DNA of 64,000 nt, from contig CAMLLB010000005.1 in the NCBI GenBank assembly GCA_946480815.1, positions 1-64,000 of the forward strand, written 5' to 3'. This DNA comes from an uncultured Flavobacteriales bacterium. GTDB lineage: Bacteria; Bacteroidota; Bacteroidia; Flavobacteriales; Crocinitomicaceae. Under the pieces are notes generated by a model. It saw only the letters and a program-made list of their open reading frames with translations, did no database searches and was not told the origin of the DNA. The number at the start of each line of letters is the position of its first letter. Position 1 is the stretch's first letter. A program made the position numbers and the translations under genes. Shown here one piece after another: positions 9,262-17,212 of this stretch.

Positions 9262-9627
9262 TTTAATCAGCTATTTTACTTAAATAGTTGTATTATTGAA
9301 ATTTCAAATCTCGGAAATATTCTTCCTGAAGATTAAAAAAGTGCGGGACTCTCTTTATTCACAAGGTTGACGTAATTCCGCAATATTACGTCATCCCCTG
9401 TCTCAATATTGAATTCCTATCTCATTCCTGCTAACGGCTTCTTCGCCACTTTTACACGAAGGTTTGTTGTGACTTCGTTTTCCGCAGCAGCCGACTATTA
9501 CTTGTCCTTCGTTACTTCGCACTAATCCGTCAGCTGACGGATCGTAACTCAGTCTTCAAAAGCGATAGCTTTTTCTTATATTTACACCGTTTTTTAACTG
9601 TTCTCAACAGAACAATCGATTTATCAG
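9262..9627. other. 366-bp intergenic region with two hairpins and a promoter
   Basis: No coding frame is convincing here. It contains a hairpin with arms TGACGTAA/TTACGTCA (9368-9393) and an 18-bp perfect palindrome ATCCGTCAGCTGACGGAT (9525-9542). A likely -7 element TATATTTA follows at 9577-9584, 43 bases before the kynureninase ATG. Neither hairpin has a T-run, so they look more like repeats or operators than terminators. Confidence 0.6.
9525..9542. repeat. 18-bp perfect palindrome
   Basis: ATCCGTCAGCTGACGGAT is exactly self-complementary. It lies about 35 bases upstream of the presumed -7 box of the kynureninase gene. It could be an operator or a small repeat element. Confidence 0.5.
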
Positions 9628-10911
9628 ATGAAATACGAATTTACTTCCGAGTTTGCGGCTCAAATGGATGCTTCAGACCCATTAAAGTCTTACAGAGATC
9701 GCTTCCTTTTTCCAACTTTCACCAAAAATTCCGTGAGATATTTCACCGGAAACTCATTGGGTTTACAACCGAAATCTACGAAAGAGAAAGTAAACCTGGA
9801 ATTGGATGATTGGGCGAAATGGGGAGTAGAAGGTCATTTTCTGGGAACAAACCCCTGGTATAAGTACCATGAATTTTTGACCGATGCTTCCGCAAGAATC
9901 GTTGGGGCATTACCAAAAGAAGTCGTGGTAACACATTCGCTAACAACAAACCTCCATTTGTTGATGGTCTCTTTCTATCAGCCAAAAGGAAACAGAACTA
10001 AAATTTTGTGTGAAGCAAAAGCATTTCCAAGCGATTTGTATGCATTGGAATCCCAGGTACGTTTTCATGGCCTGGATCCCGAAACGGATTTGGTAGGAAT
10101 GAGCCCGAGAGAAGGAGAACACACATTGAGAGACGAAGATATTTTGGCTAAAATTCTTGAGTTGGGTGATTCTTTGGCTTTGGTGATGTTTGGCGGAGTG
10201 AATTACTACACGGGCCAATTGCTGGATATGGAAGGGATTACCAAAGCAGGAAAAGGAGTAGGAGCAATAGTAGGTTTTGATTTGGCCCATGCTGCAGGAA
10301 ATATTCCGGTTAAACTGCACGATTGGGGAGTTGATTTTGCTGCCTGGTGCTCTTACAAGTATTTGAATTCAAGCCCAGGAGGAGTTTCCGGTATGTTTGT
10401 TCATGAAAAACATGCAAAGAATGCTTCACTTCCGCGTTTTGCAGGATGGTGGGGATACGATAAAAGCACACGCTTTCAAATGAAACCAGGTTTTGTTCCG
10501 ATGGAAGGAGCGGAAGGCTGGCAGTTAAGCAATGCACCCGTTTTGGGAATGGCAGCGCATTGGGCATCCCTGGAAATTTTTGATGAGGTGGGAATGGACA
10601 AACTCAAAGCAAAAAGTGAGTTGTTGACAGGTTACCTGGAATTCATTTTGGATGGCTTGTCAGAAAAATATGCGGATAAATGCCGGTTTGAAATCATTAC
10701 ACCCAAAGAACCGAAACGCAGAGGAGCTCAACTCTCAATTCTTGTTCATGGGAAGGGAAAACAAATCTTTGATGCAATTTCTGAAAAAGGAGTCGTTGCA
10801 GATTGGAGAGAACCGAATGTAATTCGTGTGGCTCCGGTTCCATTATACAACTCGTTTGAGGATGTTTATTTCCTTGGCAAGTATTTGGAAGAAGCGATCA
10901 TAGAGCAGTAA
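9628..10911 (+). CDS. kynU: Kynureninase
   Basis: This PLP-dependent hydrolase cleaves kynurenine or 3-hydroxykynurenine to (3-hydroxy)anthranilate and alanine. The length of 427 residues fits the family. The FTGNSLGLQP motif near residues 39-48 is characteristic. Asp/His residues of the FDLAHAAGN motif contact the cofactor, and Lys244 in WCSYKYLNSSPGG forms the Schiff base. The next gene is kynurenine 3-monooxygenase, so the preferred substrate is probably 3-hydroxykynurenine. No tryptophan dioxygenase, formamidase or 3-hydroxyanthranilate dioxygenase is present in the window. The pathway (NAD synthesis or tryptophan catabolism) cannot be closed from this DNA alone. Confidence 0.96.
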   Translation: MKYEFTSEFAAQMDASDPLKSYRDRFLFPTFTKNSVRYFTGNSLGLQPKSTKEKVNLELDDWAKWGVEGHFLGTNPWYKYHEFLTDASARIVGALPKEVVVTHSLTTNLHLLMVSFYQPKGNRTKILCEAKAFPSDLYALESQVRFHGLDPETDLVGMSPREGEHTLRDEDILAKILELGDSLALVMFGGVNYYTGQLLDMEGITKAGKGVGAIVGFDLAHAAGNIPVKLHDWGVDFAAWCSYKYLNSSPGGVSGMFVHEKHAKNASLPRFAGWWGYDKSTRFQMKPGFVPMEGAEGWQLSNAPVLGMAAHWASLEIFDEVGMDKLKAKSELLTGYLEFILDGLSEKYADKCRFEIITPKEPKRRGAQLSILVHGKGKQIFDAISEKGVVADWREPNVIRVAPVPLYNSFEDVYFLGKYLEEAIIEQ

Positions 10912-10920
10912 ACGAGGCTA

Positions 10921-10999
10921 TTAACCACAATGGCATTTAAAAAATCTCCCACAGAGGACGCAGAAGAACGCAGATTTACTATGTGCTCCATGTGGTAAA
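10921..10999. repeat. Interspersed CCACAGAGGA-type repeat between kynU and kmo
   Basis: The segment starts TTAACCACAATGG and ends CCATGTGGTAAA, giving inverted termini. The interior has ACAGAGGACGCAGAAGAACG. Related segments occur at 49463-49490 and 57690-57899. I recall such elements as common in Bacteroidota intergenic DNA. It separates two genes that act in consecutive steps. Confidence 0.55.
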
Positions 11000-11009
11000 T
11001 GAAATAAAT

Positions 11010-12347
11010 ATGAAGAAAATTGCAGTAGTAGGAGCGGGACTTGTAGGAAGTTTACAAGCCATTTTACTGGCACAGAAAGGATACCAGGTTTCAGTTTTTG
11101 AACGAAGACCCGATTTGAGAAAAGCAACTTTGATAGGCGGAAAATCAATCAATCTGGCACTTTCGGACCGTGGCTGGAAAGCCCTTGAAATTGCCGGAAT
11201 TGCTGAGGATATCCGTAAGATTGCAATCCCAATGTACAACCGCTGTATGCATGCGTTGGACGGGACCTTGACTTATCAGCCTTATGGAGTAAATAATGAA
11301 GCGATCTATTCAGTCTCGCGTGGTGGTTTGAACCAGAAATTGATGAATCTGGCAGACAACTACCCGAACATTGAATACTTCTTTGATCGCAAATGTTTGG
11401 ATGTCAACCTGAAAGCAAATACGCTTTCATTTCAAAACGAACAAACAAAACAGGTCGAACACGTTGAATCTGATAAGATTTTCGCTACGGATGGGGCTTA
11501 TTCTGCGGTTCGTATGCGCATGCAGAAATCCATGACTTTCGATTATTCTCAAAAATATTTGGATCACGGCTATAAGGAACTGGTAATTCCGGCGAATGAA
11601 GACGGAAGCCATAAATTAGATAAAAACTGCCTGCATATTTGGCCAAGAGGTGAATTCATGATGATCGCATTGGCGAACCTGGACGGAAGTTTTACCTGTA
11701 CGTTGTTCTTCCCGATGGAAGGGGAAACTTCGTTTGCAACCCTTCAAACACGTGAACAGGTGGCTGCATTTTTTGACAAGACTTTCCCGGATGCAGTACA
11801 GATGATGCCGACTTTATTGGATGACTATTTCGAAAATCCTACAAGTTCTTTAATCATGGTTCGCTGCGAGCCATGGAATTATAAAGACAATATTGTTTTG
11901 CTTGGAGATGCGGCACATGCGATCGTTCCATTCTATGGACAAGGAATGAATTGTGGATTTGAGGATTGCACGGTTTTCAATGAGATGTATGATCAAAGTA
12001 ATGGCGACTGGACAGGATTGTTGAGCCGTTTTTCAGATCAACGTGTTCCGGATGCGAATGCAATTTTGGATTTGGCGCTGGATAATTACGTGGAAATGCG
12101 CGATAAAACCGCAGATCCTGAATTTTTATTGCAGAAAAAGATCGAAGGGAAGTTTTCCCGTTTATATCCTGATAAATGGACTCCGCTTTATTCACAAGTC
12201 ACTTTCAGCAACACGCGGTACAGCGATGCACTGAGAAACGGTAGAAAGCAGGATGCCTTAATGCAGCAAATTCTGAAGATCGAAAACATTCATGAAAAAT
12301 GGGATGAACCCTTCGTTATGGAAAAAATGTTGGAACTTATTTCGTAA
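11010..12347 (+). CDS. kmo: Kynurenine 3-monooxygenase
   Basis: This FAD-dependent aromatic hydroxylase uses NADPH and oxygen to convert kynurenine to 3-hydroxykynurenine. The 445-residue protein begins with the dinucleotide-binding fold IAVVGAGLVGSLQA. The GGKSINLALSDRG segment near residue 45 is typical of this subfamily. The second FAD motif is LLGDAAHAIVPFYGQGMN at about residue 295. The ATG at 11010 is chosen over an upstream GTG at 10983, because the glycine-rich strand then begins at residue 3 and the upstream codons fall inside an interspersed repeat. It functions directly before kynureninase in the pathway, and the genes are probably co-transcribed across the 98-base repeat-containing gap. 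Confidence 0.95.
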   Translation: MKKIAVVGAGLVGSLQAILLAQKGYQVSVFERRPDLRKATLIGGKSINLALSDRGWKALEIAGIAEDIRKIAIPMYNRCMHALDGTLTYQPYGVNNEAIYSVSRGGLNQKLMNLADNYPNIEYFFDRKCLDVNLKANTLSFQNEQTKQVEHVESDKIFATDGAYSAVRMRMQKSMTFDYSQKYLDHGYKELVIPANEDGSHKLDKNCLHIWPRGEFMMIALANLDGSFTCTLFFPMEGETSFATLQTREQVAAFFDKTFPDAVQMMPTLLDDYFENPTSSLIMVRCEPWNYKDNIVLLGDAAHAIVPFYGQGMNCGFEDCTVFNEMYDQSNGDWTGLLSRFSDQRVPDANAILDLALDNYVEMRDKTADPEFLLQKKIEGKFSRLYPDKWTPLYSQVTFSNTRYSDALRNGRKQDALMQQILKIENIHEKWDEPFVMEKMLELIS

Positions 12348-12387
12348 CTATTTACGAAACTTGTCATATTTATAAAAAAATTCGATC

Positions 12388-13302
12388 ATGAGATTTGTCC
12401 TTGCAATTGTTTGTTTCACCCTGGCCGGAACATCGTTCGCGCAATCCCGGAATTTAAGAGGGAAAAGCCGGAAGGATTTTTTTGGCGGAGCACGTGATTA
12501 CCGTCAATTGACAAAGGATGGGATCCAGATTTCTTTGGGACCGAATTTCACGTTTACCAATCCGAAAATTACAGAATACTCCGGAACGGATGCAACTGGT
12601 CGTCCGGTTACCGCTGCAGTTGACCCAATCGGGAAACCCGGTGCATTTATTGAAATAGGTGCTGCACATTATCGTTTGAAAAAATCCCGTGTGTTAGACG
12701 CATGGTATAAAAAACGCGGAGATAAAGGAGAAATAAAATGGATCGGGGCAAACTTGTTTCACCGCCTGGATTGGGGTTTGGGATTTAATTATATCGGGGG
12801 TAGTGAGCGCACGCGTTTTGAATTAGTTGATCCGTCGGGAGCTTCCTCATTTGACGAAAGTACCGGTTCATTTTACAATGGATATCTGACAGCTCGTGTC
12901 ACCATTGACCGTTTTACCAAGATTGCAGACGGATGGCACCTGGAAACAGGATTGGGATTTAATTTCCTGTTCAATGCGCTTCCTGCACCAAAAGCACCAT
13001 ATGTTCCAACTGTTGCACCTGTCAAATTCCAACAGGATTTCATGGCACAATTTCACTTGCATTTAGGATTTACAAGAACCATTCGTCGCGGGGATTATTT
13101 GACGCTTGGTTTTTTGGTTCCGGCAATTGGAATTTATGAACCGAATCACGCCCGCCCGACCATTCAGTGGTTTTCGAGCAATTACTGGCCGGTTCAATTC
13201 CAGATTCGTTGGATCCATCACTTCACGAAGAAATCGAATGGCTGTAACACGGGAACACCGGAAGACCGGAAAAGAAACGACGAATACATGCAAAACCGAT
13301 AA
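12388..13302 (+). CDS. Exported protein, possible outer-membrane beta-barrel
   Basis: I do not recognise this 304-residue protein by family. A clear signal peptide (about 1-18, ending SFAQS) precedes a basic segment. Alternating aromatic and polar strands then run through residues 45-285, such as WIGANLFHRLDWGLGFNYIGG and GWHLETGLGFNFLFNAL. The strand pattern and glycine/aromatic content suggest an outer-membrane barrel. The C-terminus ends in a charged tail rather than the usual terminal aromatic residue, so barrel insertion is not certain. It lies 40 bases after kmo and 12 before an ArsC-like gene, all on the plus strand. Confidence 0.7.
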   Translation: MRFVLAIVCFTLAGTSFAQSRNLRGKSRKDFFGGARDYRQLTKDGIQISLGPNFTFTNPKITEYSGTDATGRPVTAAVDPIGKPGAFIEIGAAHYRLKKSRVLDAWYKKRGDKGEIKWIGANLFHRLDWGLGFNYIGGSERTRFELVDPSGASSFDESTGSFYNGYLTARVTIDRFTKIADGWHLETGLGFNFLFNALPAPKAPYVPTVAPVKFQQDFMAQFHLHLGFTRTIRRGDYLTLGFLVPAIGIYEPNHARPTIQWFSSNYWPVQFQIRWIHHFTKKSNGCNTGTPEDRKRNDEYMQNR

Positions 13303-13314
13303 ATAAACCAATCC

Positions 13315-13674
13315 ATGAGAAGATTTTACTACTTGAGTTCTTGTGATACCTGTCAGAAGATCCTGAAAACTTTGAATCTGCCGAAAGATGTTGAATTGAT
13401 TGATATCAAACAAACGAATATCGATGCAGAAACATTGGATTGGTTGAAGGAAAAGGTAGGTTCCTATGAAGGGATGTTTTCAAAACGGGCATTGAAGTTC
13501 CGTTCTTTGGGATTGCATGAGATGAACCTGACAGAAGCAGATTATCGCAAATACATGTTGGAAGAATATACTTTTTTGAAGCGTCCTTTTGTGATTTATG
13601 ACGATAATATCTGGATCGGGAATGCCAGGAAGGAGGTGGAATCTGCTCAGGCTTTTTTTGCGCAAAATAAGTAA
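13315..13674 (+). CDS. ArsC/Spx-family thioredoxin-fold protein
   Basis: This 119-residue protein has the ArsC-like fold with Cys10 and Cys13 in the SSCDTC motif at the N-terminus, and a C-terminal segment RPFVIYDDNIWIG resembling the cis-proline region (RPxxxxxxxxxxG) of arsenate reductases and Spx. The CxxC arrangement is closer to Spx/YffB-like proteins than to classical glutaredoxin-dependent arsenate reductases. No arsenic-resistance genes are nearby. A redox or regulatory role is as likely as arsenate reduction. It ends a plus-strand run and is followed by paired palindromic repeats. Confidence 0.85.
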   Translation: MRRFYYLSSCDTCQKILKTLNLPKDVELIDIKQTNIDAETLDWLKEKVGSYEGMFSKRALKFRSLGLHEMNLTEADYRKYMLEEYTFLKRPFVIYDDNIWIGNARKEVESAQAFFAQNK

Positions 13675-13684
13675 GGGGCTACTT

Positions 13685-13712
13685 ATAAACAAGTTAACTA
13701 AATGGTTTACAC
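13685..13712 (+). repeat. 28-bp repeat (TAAAC/AGTTAACT/GTTTAC family), copy D
   Basis: The copy contains AACAAGTTAACTAAATGG between TAAAC-like and GTTTAC ends. Three same-orientation copies occur at 60437-60584. A reverse copy lies 43 bases downstream, so this locus can form a large stem-loop between convergent genes. Confidence 0.6.
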
Positions 13713-13755
13713 TAAATTAGTTAACACCAATAGAAATCAGCGGATTCATCAAAGT

Positions 13756-13783
13756 TTGTTAACGATTTAGTTAACTCGTTAAT
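13756..13783 (-). repeat. 28-bp repeat (TAAAC/AGTTAACT family), reverse copy E
   Basis: On the minus strand this matches copy B (60504-60531) at 25 of 28 positions by my count. Paired with copy D it forms an inverted repeat downstream of both converging genes. Confidence 0.55.
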
Positions 13784-13807
13784 TACAAATTAGTAGTATT
13801 CCGGATA

Positions 13808-14422
13808 TCAAAAGAAACGCAGTCTGCTGTCCAAAACGGATTTTCGATAATCATCCAGCTTTTCATCCTTGTTTCGCTGAATAAATCGACGGATGAACTT
13901 TTGTGTTCCCTTACCCATTTTGAAATCCAGCTCATCCCCGAAGATCGGAACGATACTCAGGAACTGAATAGTTTTGCCCTGAATAGAAACAGGAGCAAGC
14001 TCTTTTTGAAGTAAAATCGGATCGAGGAAGATGAAGTATTCCTGTTTCATCAGATCGGAAATCGGAACTTCCGGGTTACCTGTTGGAATGGTATGTCCCG
14101 GACCAAACCAGGTGTTTTTATCTCGTACAAATCGCTCCAGTTTATAAAGCCAGGTGTAAATCCAGGAAGAATTCGGGTTGGAATAATCCTCAAAATCCCA
14201 GTAAGTGGGCAAGCAAAAATAGATCTCGTTATATTCTCTTCCGATCCATTTATCCAGTACCGGCATTTTATATTCCGAAAGGGAAGCAGTCATAACCACT
14301 GTTACGGGAACATCCAGTTCCAGGAATAAAACGATTAATTCCTGTTCATTATGCAAAGGATTTTGGATTGATTTTACACGATGAGCCCCAAAACGATTTT
14401 CAAATGCCTTTAATAGTTCCAT
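13808..14422 (-). CDS. Suppressor-of-fused (SUFU) domain protein
   Basis: This 204-residue protein looks like a bacterial SUFU-domain protein. The diagnostic stretch runs CLPTYWDFED, then WIYTWLYKLERFVRDKNTWF, then GPGHTIPTG at about residues 88-130. A later IQFLSIVPIFGDELDFKM matches the family's conserved GVIPLYxEEM-like element. Bacterial SUFU proteins are linked in the literature to immunity functions in polymorphic toxin systems, but no toxin gene is adjacent here. A -7 box lies five bases before the ATG, which suggests independent expression. It has no signal peptide and should be cytoplasmic. Family call is from recalled motifs; role is inference. Confidence 0.8.
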   Translation of the reverse strand: MELLKAFENRFGAHRVKSIQNPLHNEQELIVLFLELDVPVTVVMTASLSEYKMPVLDKWIGREYNEIYFCLPTYWDFEDYSNPNSSWIYTWLYKLERFVRDKNTWFGPGHTIPTGNPEVPISDLMKQEYFIFLDPILLQKELAPVSIQGKTIQFLSIVPIFGDELDFKMGKGTQKFIRRFIQRNKDEKLDDYRKSVLDSRLRFF

Positions 14423-14427
14423 GAGGA

Positions 14428-14435
14428 CAAATATA
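14428..14435 (-). promoter_or_regulatory. -7 box TATATTTG, 5 nt before SUFU gene
   Basis: The minus strand reads TATATTTG, then TCCTC, then ATG. It fully matches TAnnTTTG and predicts a near-leaderless mRNA. Confidence 0.6.
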
Positions 14436-14481
14436 GTGTATCCGTCTTGCTTTCTTTACAAATGTTCCGGAAGTATCTGTA

Positions 14482-14504
14482 ATAAAAAAGGGGCCGAAGC
14501 CCCT
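14482..14504 (-). terminator. Terminator after small lipoprotein gene
   Basis: Hairpin AGGGGC-CGAA-GCCCCT (14489-14504) is followed on the minus strand by a run of six T residues. It lies 23 bases beyond the stop of the lipoprotein gene at 14527. Confidence 0.85.
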
Positions 14505-14526
14505 CATTGGTTATTGGTTTATATTG

Positions 14527-14928
14527 TTACTTCGCTTTAAAGAAATGATCGATTTCAGAAATGCGCATCGTCATATCATCTCCTTCAACTTTTGAGATGT
14601 TGAAAATGATAGACTTCTTTTGGTTGGGACCGTAAAATAAAAATAAATCAATTTTATCATCGTATTGGGTACTTAGCCATTTCCCCTCCATTTCGATGAA
14701 ATCTGTCATATTGTTCTGATCGTACCAGCGGCCTTTAAAGGTTTCGTCATCTTTCAGATCAAAATAAATATTGTTGACTCCAAGTATCTTGTCCTTATCA
14801 GGACCGAAACCATCTACCTTAACAAGTGTCCATTTTTTGACAAGCCGGTCATCTATGTTAGAGTTTGAACAAGCAGAAAGGACTAAGAAAAGTAGTCCGA
14901 ATAGTAAGTAAGTAAAACGAATCTTCAT
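14527..14928 (-). CDS. Small lipoprotein, lipocalin-like
   Basis: This 133-residue protein has a lipoprotein signal ending LVLSAC, so Cys20 is the likely lipidated residue. The mature part starts with a linker and KKWTLVKVDGFGPDKDK. It continues with FKGRWYDQNN and GKWLSTQYDDKIDLFLFYG, a pattern seen in lipocalin-like lipoproteins of Bacteroidota. Ligand and role are unknown. It has its own terminator, and no -7 box is obvious right before the ATG. It is probably a single-gene transcript. Confidence 0.75.
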   Translation of the reverse strand: MKIRFTYLLFGLLFLVLSACSNSNIDDRLVKKWTLVKVDGFGPDKDKILGVNNIYFDLKDDETFKGRWYDQNNMTDFIEMEGKWLSTQYDDKIDLFLFYGPNQKKSIIFNISKVEGDDMTMRISEIDHFFKAK

Positions 14929-15082
14929 AATAAATTAAGTCGGGGTGCTTGGGTAAAACTAAGCTTTCTCGATAGAGTACCAACTACTTTTTCTGGAGAT
15001 TGTATTTAAGCAAATTTTGAGTGAGCAATTGTCGAATTTGACTGTGCAAATTACTTATGCTCTCCTAGCATTTCTACCAATT

Positions 15083-15550
15083 CTATAGAATTTCTTTCAG
15101 TGAGTTCCAAAAAACAGCATCAGATAAAACAGCTCCTTGCTCTATTAGCTGGTGAATTTCCATCTCTCTTGAATTCGTGTAGTTTTTCTTGCTGGTGAAA
15201 AAAGAGAGTTTGTCGGGAGTTTTGGTTAATGCTTCATGAATTCCATCTACAGAGGAAAGATCAACAAGGGTGTCGGGCTTTTTCTGGATTGCTATCAATT
15301 CCTGTTCCTGTTCACCGAAATGAAATACAATGCAGGAACCGGGTGTACGGTGCTCCAGGAATTTTACTTTTTCATATACGGTCTGCAGAACCTGATCAGA
15401 GAATAGCTCAATCAATTCCAACGCCTTTTGGGGTTCATCCCGGTTTAATTTCGCCCATTCTTCATTATGAACACCATTAATGATCAAAAAAGCTTTTAAA
15501 TCTCCTTCCAGGTGTTGTAGTTCTTCGTCAGATAATATGCGGTATTTCAT
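15083..15550 (-). CDS. DUF6495-family protein
   Basis: This 155-residue cytoplasmic protein begins MKYRILSDEELQHLEGDLK, an opening I recognise from the flavobacterial DUF6495 family. It contains an acidic helical first half and a beta-like core (SCIVFHFGEQEQELIAIQK). Function is unknown. A frame extending 11 residues upstream exists, but ATG 15550 matches the family start and has a -7 element four bases before it. It is divergent from dxr, with the two -7 elements 61 bases apart. Confidence 0.8.
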   Translation of the reverse strand: MKYRILSDEELQHLEGDLKAFLIINGVHNEEWAKLNRDEPQKALELIELFSDQVLQTVYEKVKFLEHRTPGSCIVFHFGEQEQELIAIQKKPDTLVDLSSVDGIHEALTKTPDKLSFFTSKKNYTNSREMEIHQLIEQGAVLSDAVFWNSLKEIL

Positions 15551-15554
15551 ATTG

Positions 15555-15562
15555 CAAAAGTA
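15555..15562 (-). promoter_or_regulatory. -7 box TACTTTTG, 4 nt before DUF6495 gene
   Basis: The minus strand reads TACTTTTG, then CAAT, then ATG. It is the minus-strand half of a divergent promoter pair with dxr. Confidence 0.6.
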
Positions 15563-15623
15563 TAAAGAATGGAAACCAATCATTCCAATCTTCCAATAAA
15601 AACGTCAGATCGGAAAGGATTTT

Positions 15624-15631
15624 TAACTTTG
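15624..15631 (+). promoter_or_regulatory. -7 box TAACTTTG, 4 nt before dxr
   Basis: TAACTTTG is followed by TAAC and then ATG at 15636. The same box and spacing occur at 35424-35431. Confidence 0.6.
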
Positions 15632-15635
15632 TAAC

Positions 15636-16784
15636 ATGCAGAAAAAAGGTGTTGCTATTCTTGGTTCTACCGGCTCTATCGGGACACAGGCATTGGAAGT
15701 CATCCAGGCTTATCCTGATAAATTTGACCTGCAAATAATTACTGCTCAGTCAAATGCACGTTTATTGATTGAACAGGCCAAACTGTTTCAGCCAAATACA
15801 GTTGTAATTGGTGATGAAAACAAGTACCAGGAAGTAAAGGATGCTCTTTTCTCTGAAGATATTCATGTTTACGCAGGAAGTAAGGCACTTTGCCAGGTAG
15901 TTGAATCTAATGAGGTGGATGTGGTACTAACCGCCCTGGTTGGTTACGCGGGATTGAAACCAACACTTGCTGCAATTGAAGCGGGTAAGGACATCGCATT
16001 AGCCAATAAAGAAACACTTGTAGTTGCAGGTGAACTTGTAACTGAAAGAGCACGTGCCAGAGGAATTAATATTTACCCGGTTGATTCGGAGCACTCCGCT
16101 ATTTTTCAATGTCTCGTAGGAGAATTCCATAACCCGGTTGAAAAAATTTATCTGACTGCCTCAGGCGGACCGTTCAGAGGTTGGAAAGCTGCAGAATTGA
16201 AATCAGTAACACCCGCTCAAGCATTAAAACACCCCAATTGGTCTATGGGTGCCAAGATTACGATTGATTCGGCATCTATGATGAATAAAGGCCTGGAAGT
16301 CATCGAAGCGAAGTGGCTTTTCGGATTGAAGACAGAACAGATCGATGTCATTGTTCATCCGCAATCGATTGTACATTCACTGGTACAATTCCAGGATGGA
16401 TGTATGAAGGCGCAAATGGGACTTCCGGATATGAAGTTACCTATCCAGTTTGCCCTGACTTACCCCGAACGATTCAAAACGGAATTTCCGCGTTTCAATT
16501 TTTTGGATTATCCTCAGCTTACTTTTGAAAAGGCAGATCCGGATACTTTCCGGAACCTGCAATTGGCTTACGATGCTTTGAAAAAAGGTGGAACCGCGGC
16601 ATGTGCTTTAAATGCTGCAAATGAAATTTCAGTACAGCTCTTTTTGGAAGAAAAAGTTGGTTTCCTGGATATCGCACGAATCAACGAAAAGGTAATGCTG
16701 CAAACGCCGTTTATTACTGCTCCGAGCTATGATGATTATGTGGAAACTGACCGGATTGCCCGAGAATTGGCCCTTAATAAGTGA
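15636..16784 (+). CDS. dxr: 1-deoxy-D-xylulose 5-phosphate reductoisomerase
   Basis: This enzyme converts DXP to MEP with NADPH in the non-mevalonate isoprenoid pathway. It has 382 residues, the normal length. The nucleotide-binding motif LGSTGSIGTQAL opens the protein. Active-site motifs include NKETLVVAGEL, VDSEHSAIFQ (metal-binding Asp/Glu) and ASGGPFRGW, followed by KITIDSASMMNKGLE with its conserved serine and lysine. No other MEP-pathway gene is adjacent. It overlaps the convergent YqaA-type gene by 11 bases at the 3' end. A -7 box four bases upstream of the ATG implies a leaderless transcript. Confidence 0.97.
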   Translation: MQKKGVAILGSTGSIGTQALEVIQAYPDKFDLQIITAQSNARLLIEQAKLFQPNTVVIGDENKYQEVKDALFSEDIHVYAGSKALCQVVESNEVDVVLTALVGYAGLKPTLAAIEAGKDIALANKETLVVAGELVTERARARGINIYPVDSEHSAIFQCLVGEFHNPVEKIYLTASGGPFRGWKAAELKSVTPAQALKHPNWSMGAKITIDSASMMNKGLEVIEAKWLFGLKTEQIDVIVHPQSIVHSLVQFQDGCMKAQMGLPDMKLPIQFALTYPERFKTEFPRFNFLDYPQLTFEKADPDTFRNLQLAYDALKKGGTAACALNAANEISVQLFLEEKVGFLDIARINEKVMLQTPFITAPSYDDYVETDRIARELALNK

Positions 16785-17193
16785 AAGTGAGATAGGTCCA
16801 GAATACGATCAGATAACGAATAATTTTCCCGGCACACATTAGACTCATTGTTAGCCAAAAGGGTGCGCGATAAACTCCAAGAAGAACCAGCAACGGATCT
16901 CCGATGATCGGCAACCAGGAAAATAATGCCGTCCAGGAACCATAACGTTGTATAAAGGATTCGCTTCGCAGGAATTGTTTTTTACTGAGTATTTTTCTTC
17001 CATAATAACCCAATAAATAATTGGTACTTCCTCCAAGACAATTTCCCAGGCTTGCAACAATAAGAACAGAAACCGGGGAGTAATTTCCTGAATTTAAGAA
17101 GAATAATAGTGTCGCCTCAGATGGGAACGGAACAATCGTTGATGCCAAAAAACACATCAAAAACAAACCGACCAGACCCCATTCAATCATCAT
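16774..17193 (-). CDS. YqaA/DedA-type SNARE-associated membrane protein
   Basis: This 139-residue membrane protein has about four hydrophobic segments. The re-entrant-type motif FLASTIVPFPSEATL is followed by a glycine-rich SLGNCLGGSTNYLLGYYGRK typical of YqaA-like members of the DedA/VTT superfamily. These proteins are thought to act in lipid or envelope homeostasis. Two ATG codons in tandem begin the frame (17193 and 17190). With a -7 box at 17196-17203, the second ATG would sit five bases downstream, as in other genes of this window. Its 3' end overlaps dxr by 11 bases. Confidence 0.88.
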   Translation of the reverse strand: MMIEWGLVGLFLMCFLASTIVPFPSEATLLFFLNSGNYSPVSVLIVASLGNCLGGSTNYLLGYYGRKILSKKQFLRSESFIQRYGSWTALFSWLPIIGDPLLVLLGVYRAPFWLTMSLMCAGKIIRYLIVFWTYLTFTY

Positions 17194-17195
17194 AA

Positions 17196-17203
17196 CAAAA
17201 GTA
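17196..17203 (-). promoter_or_regulatory. -7 box TACTTTTG abutting the YqaA-type gene
   Basis: The minus strand reads TACTTTTG, two bases before the first ATG and five before the second. It lies immediately after the terminator at 17213-17236 in the same transcription direction. Confidence 0.55.
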
Positions 17204-17212
17204 CAAATACAA

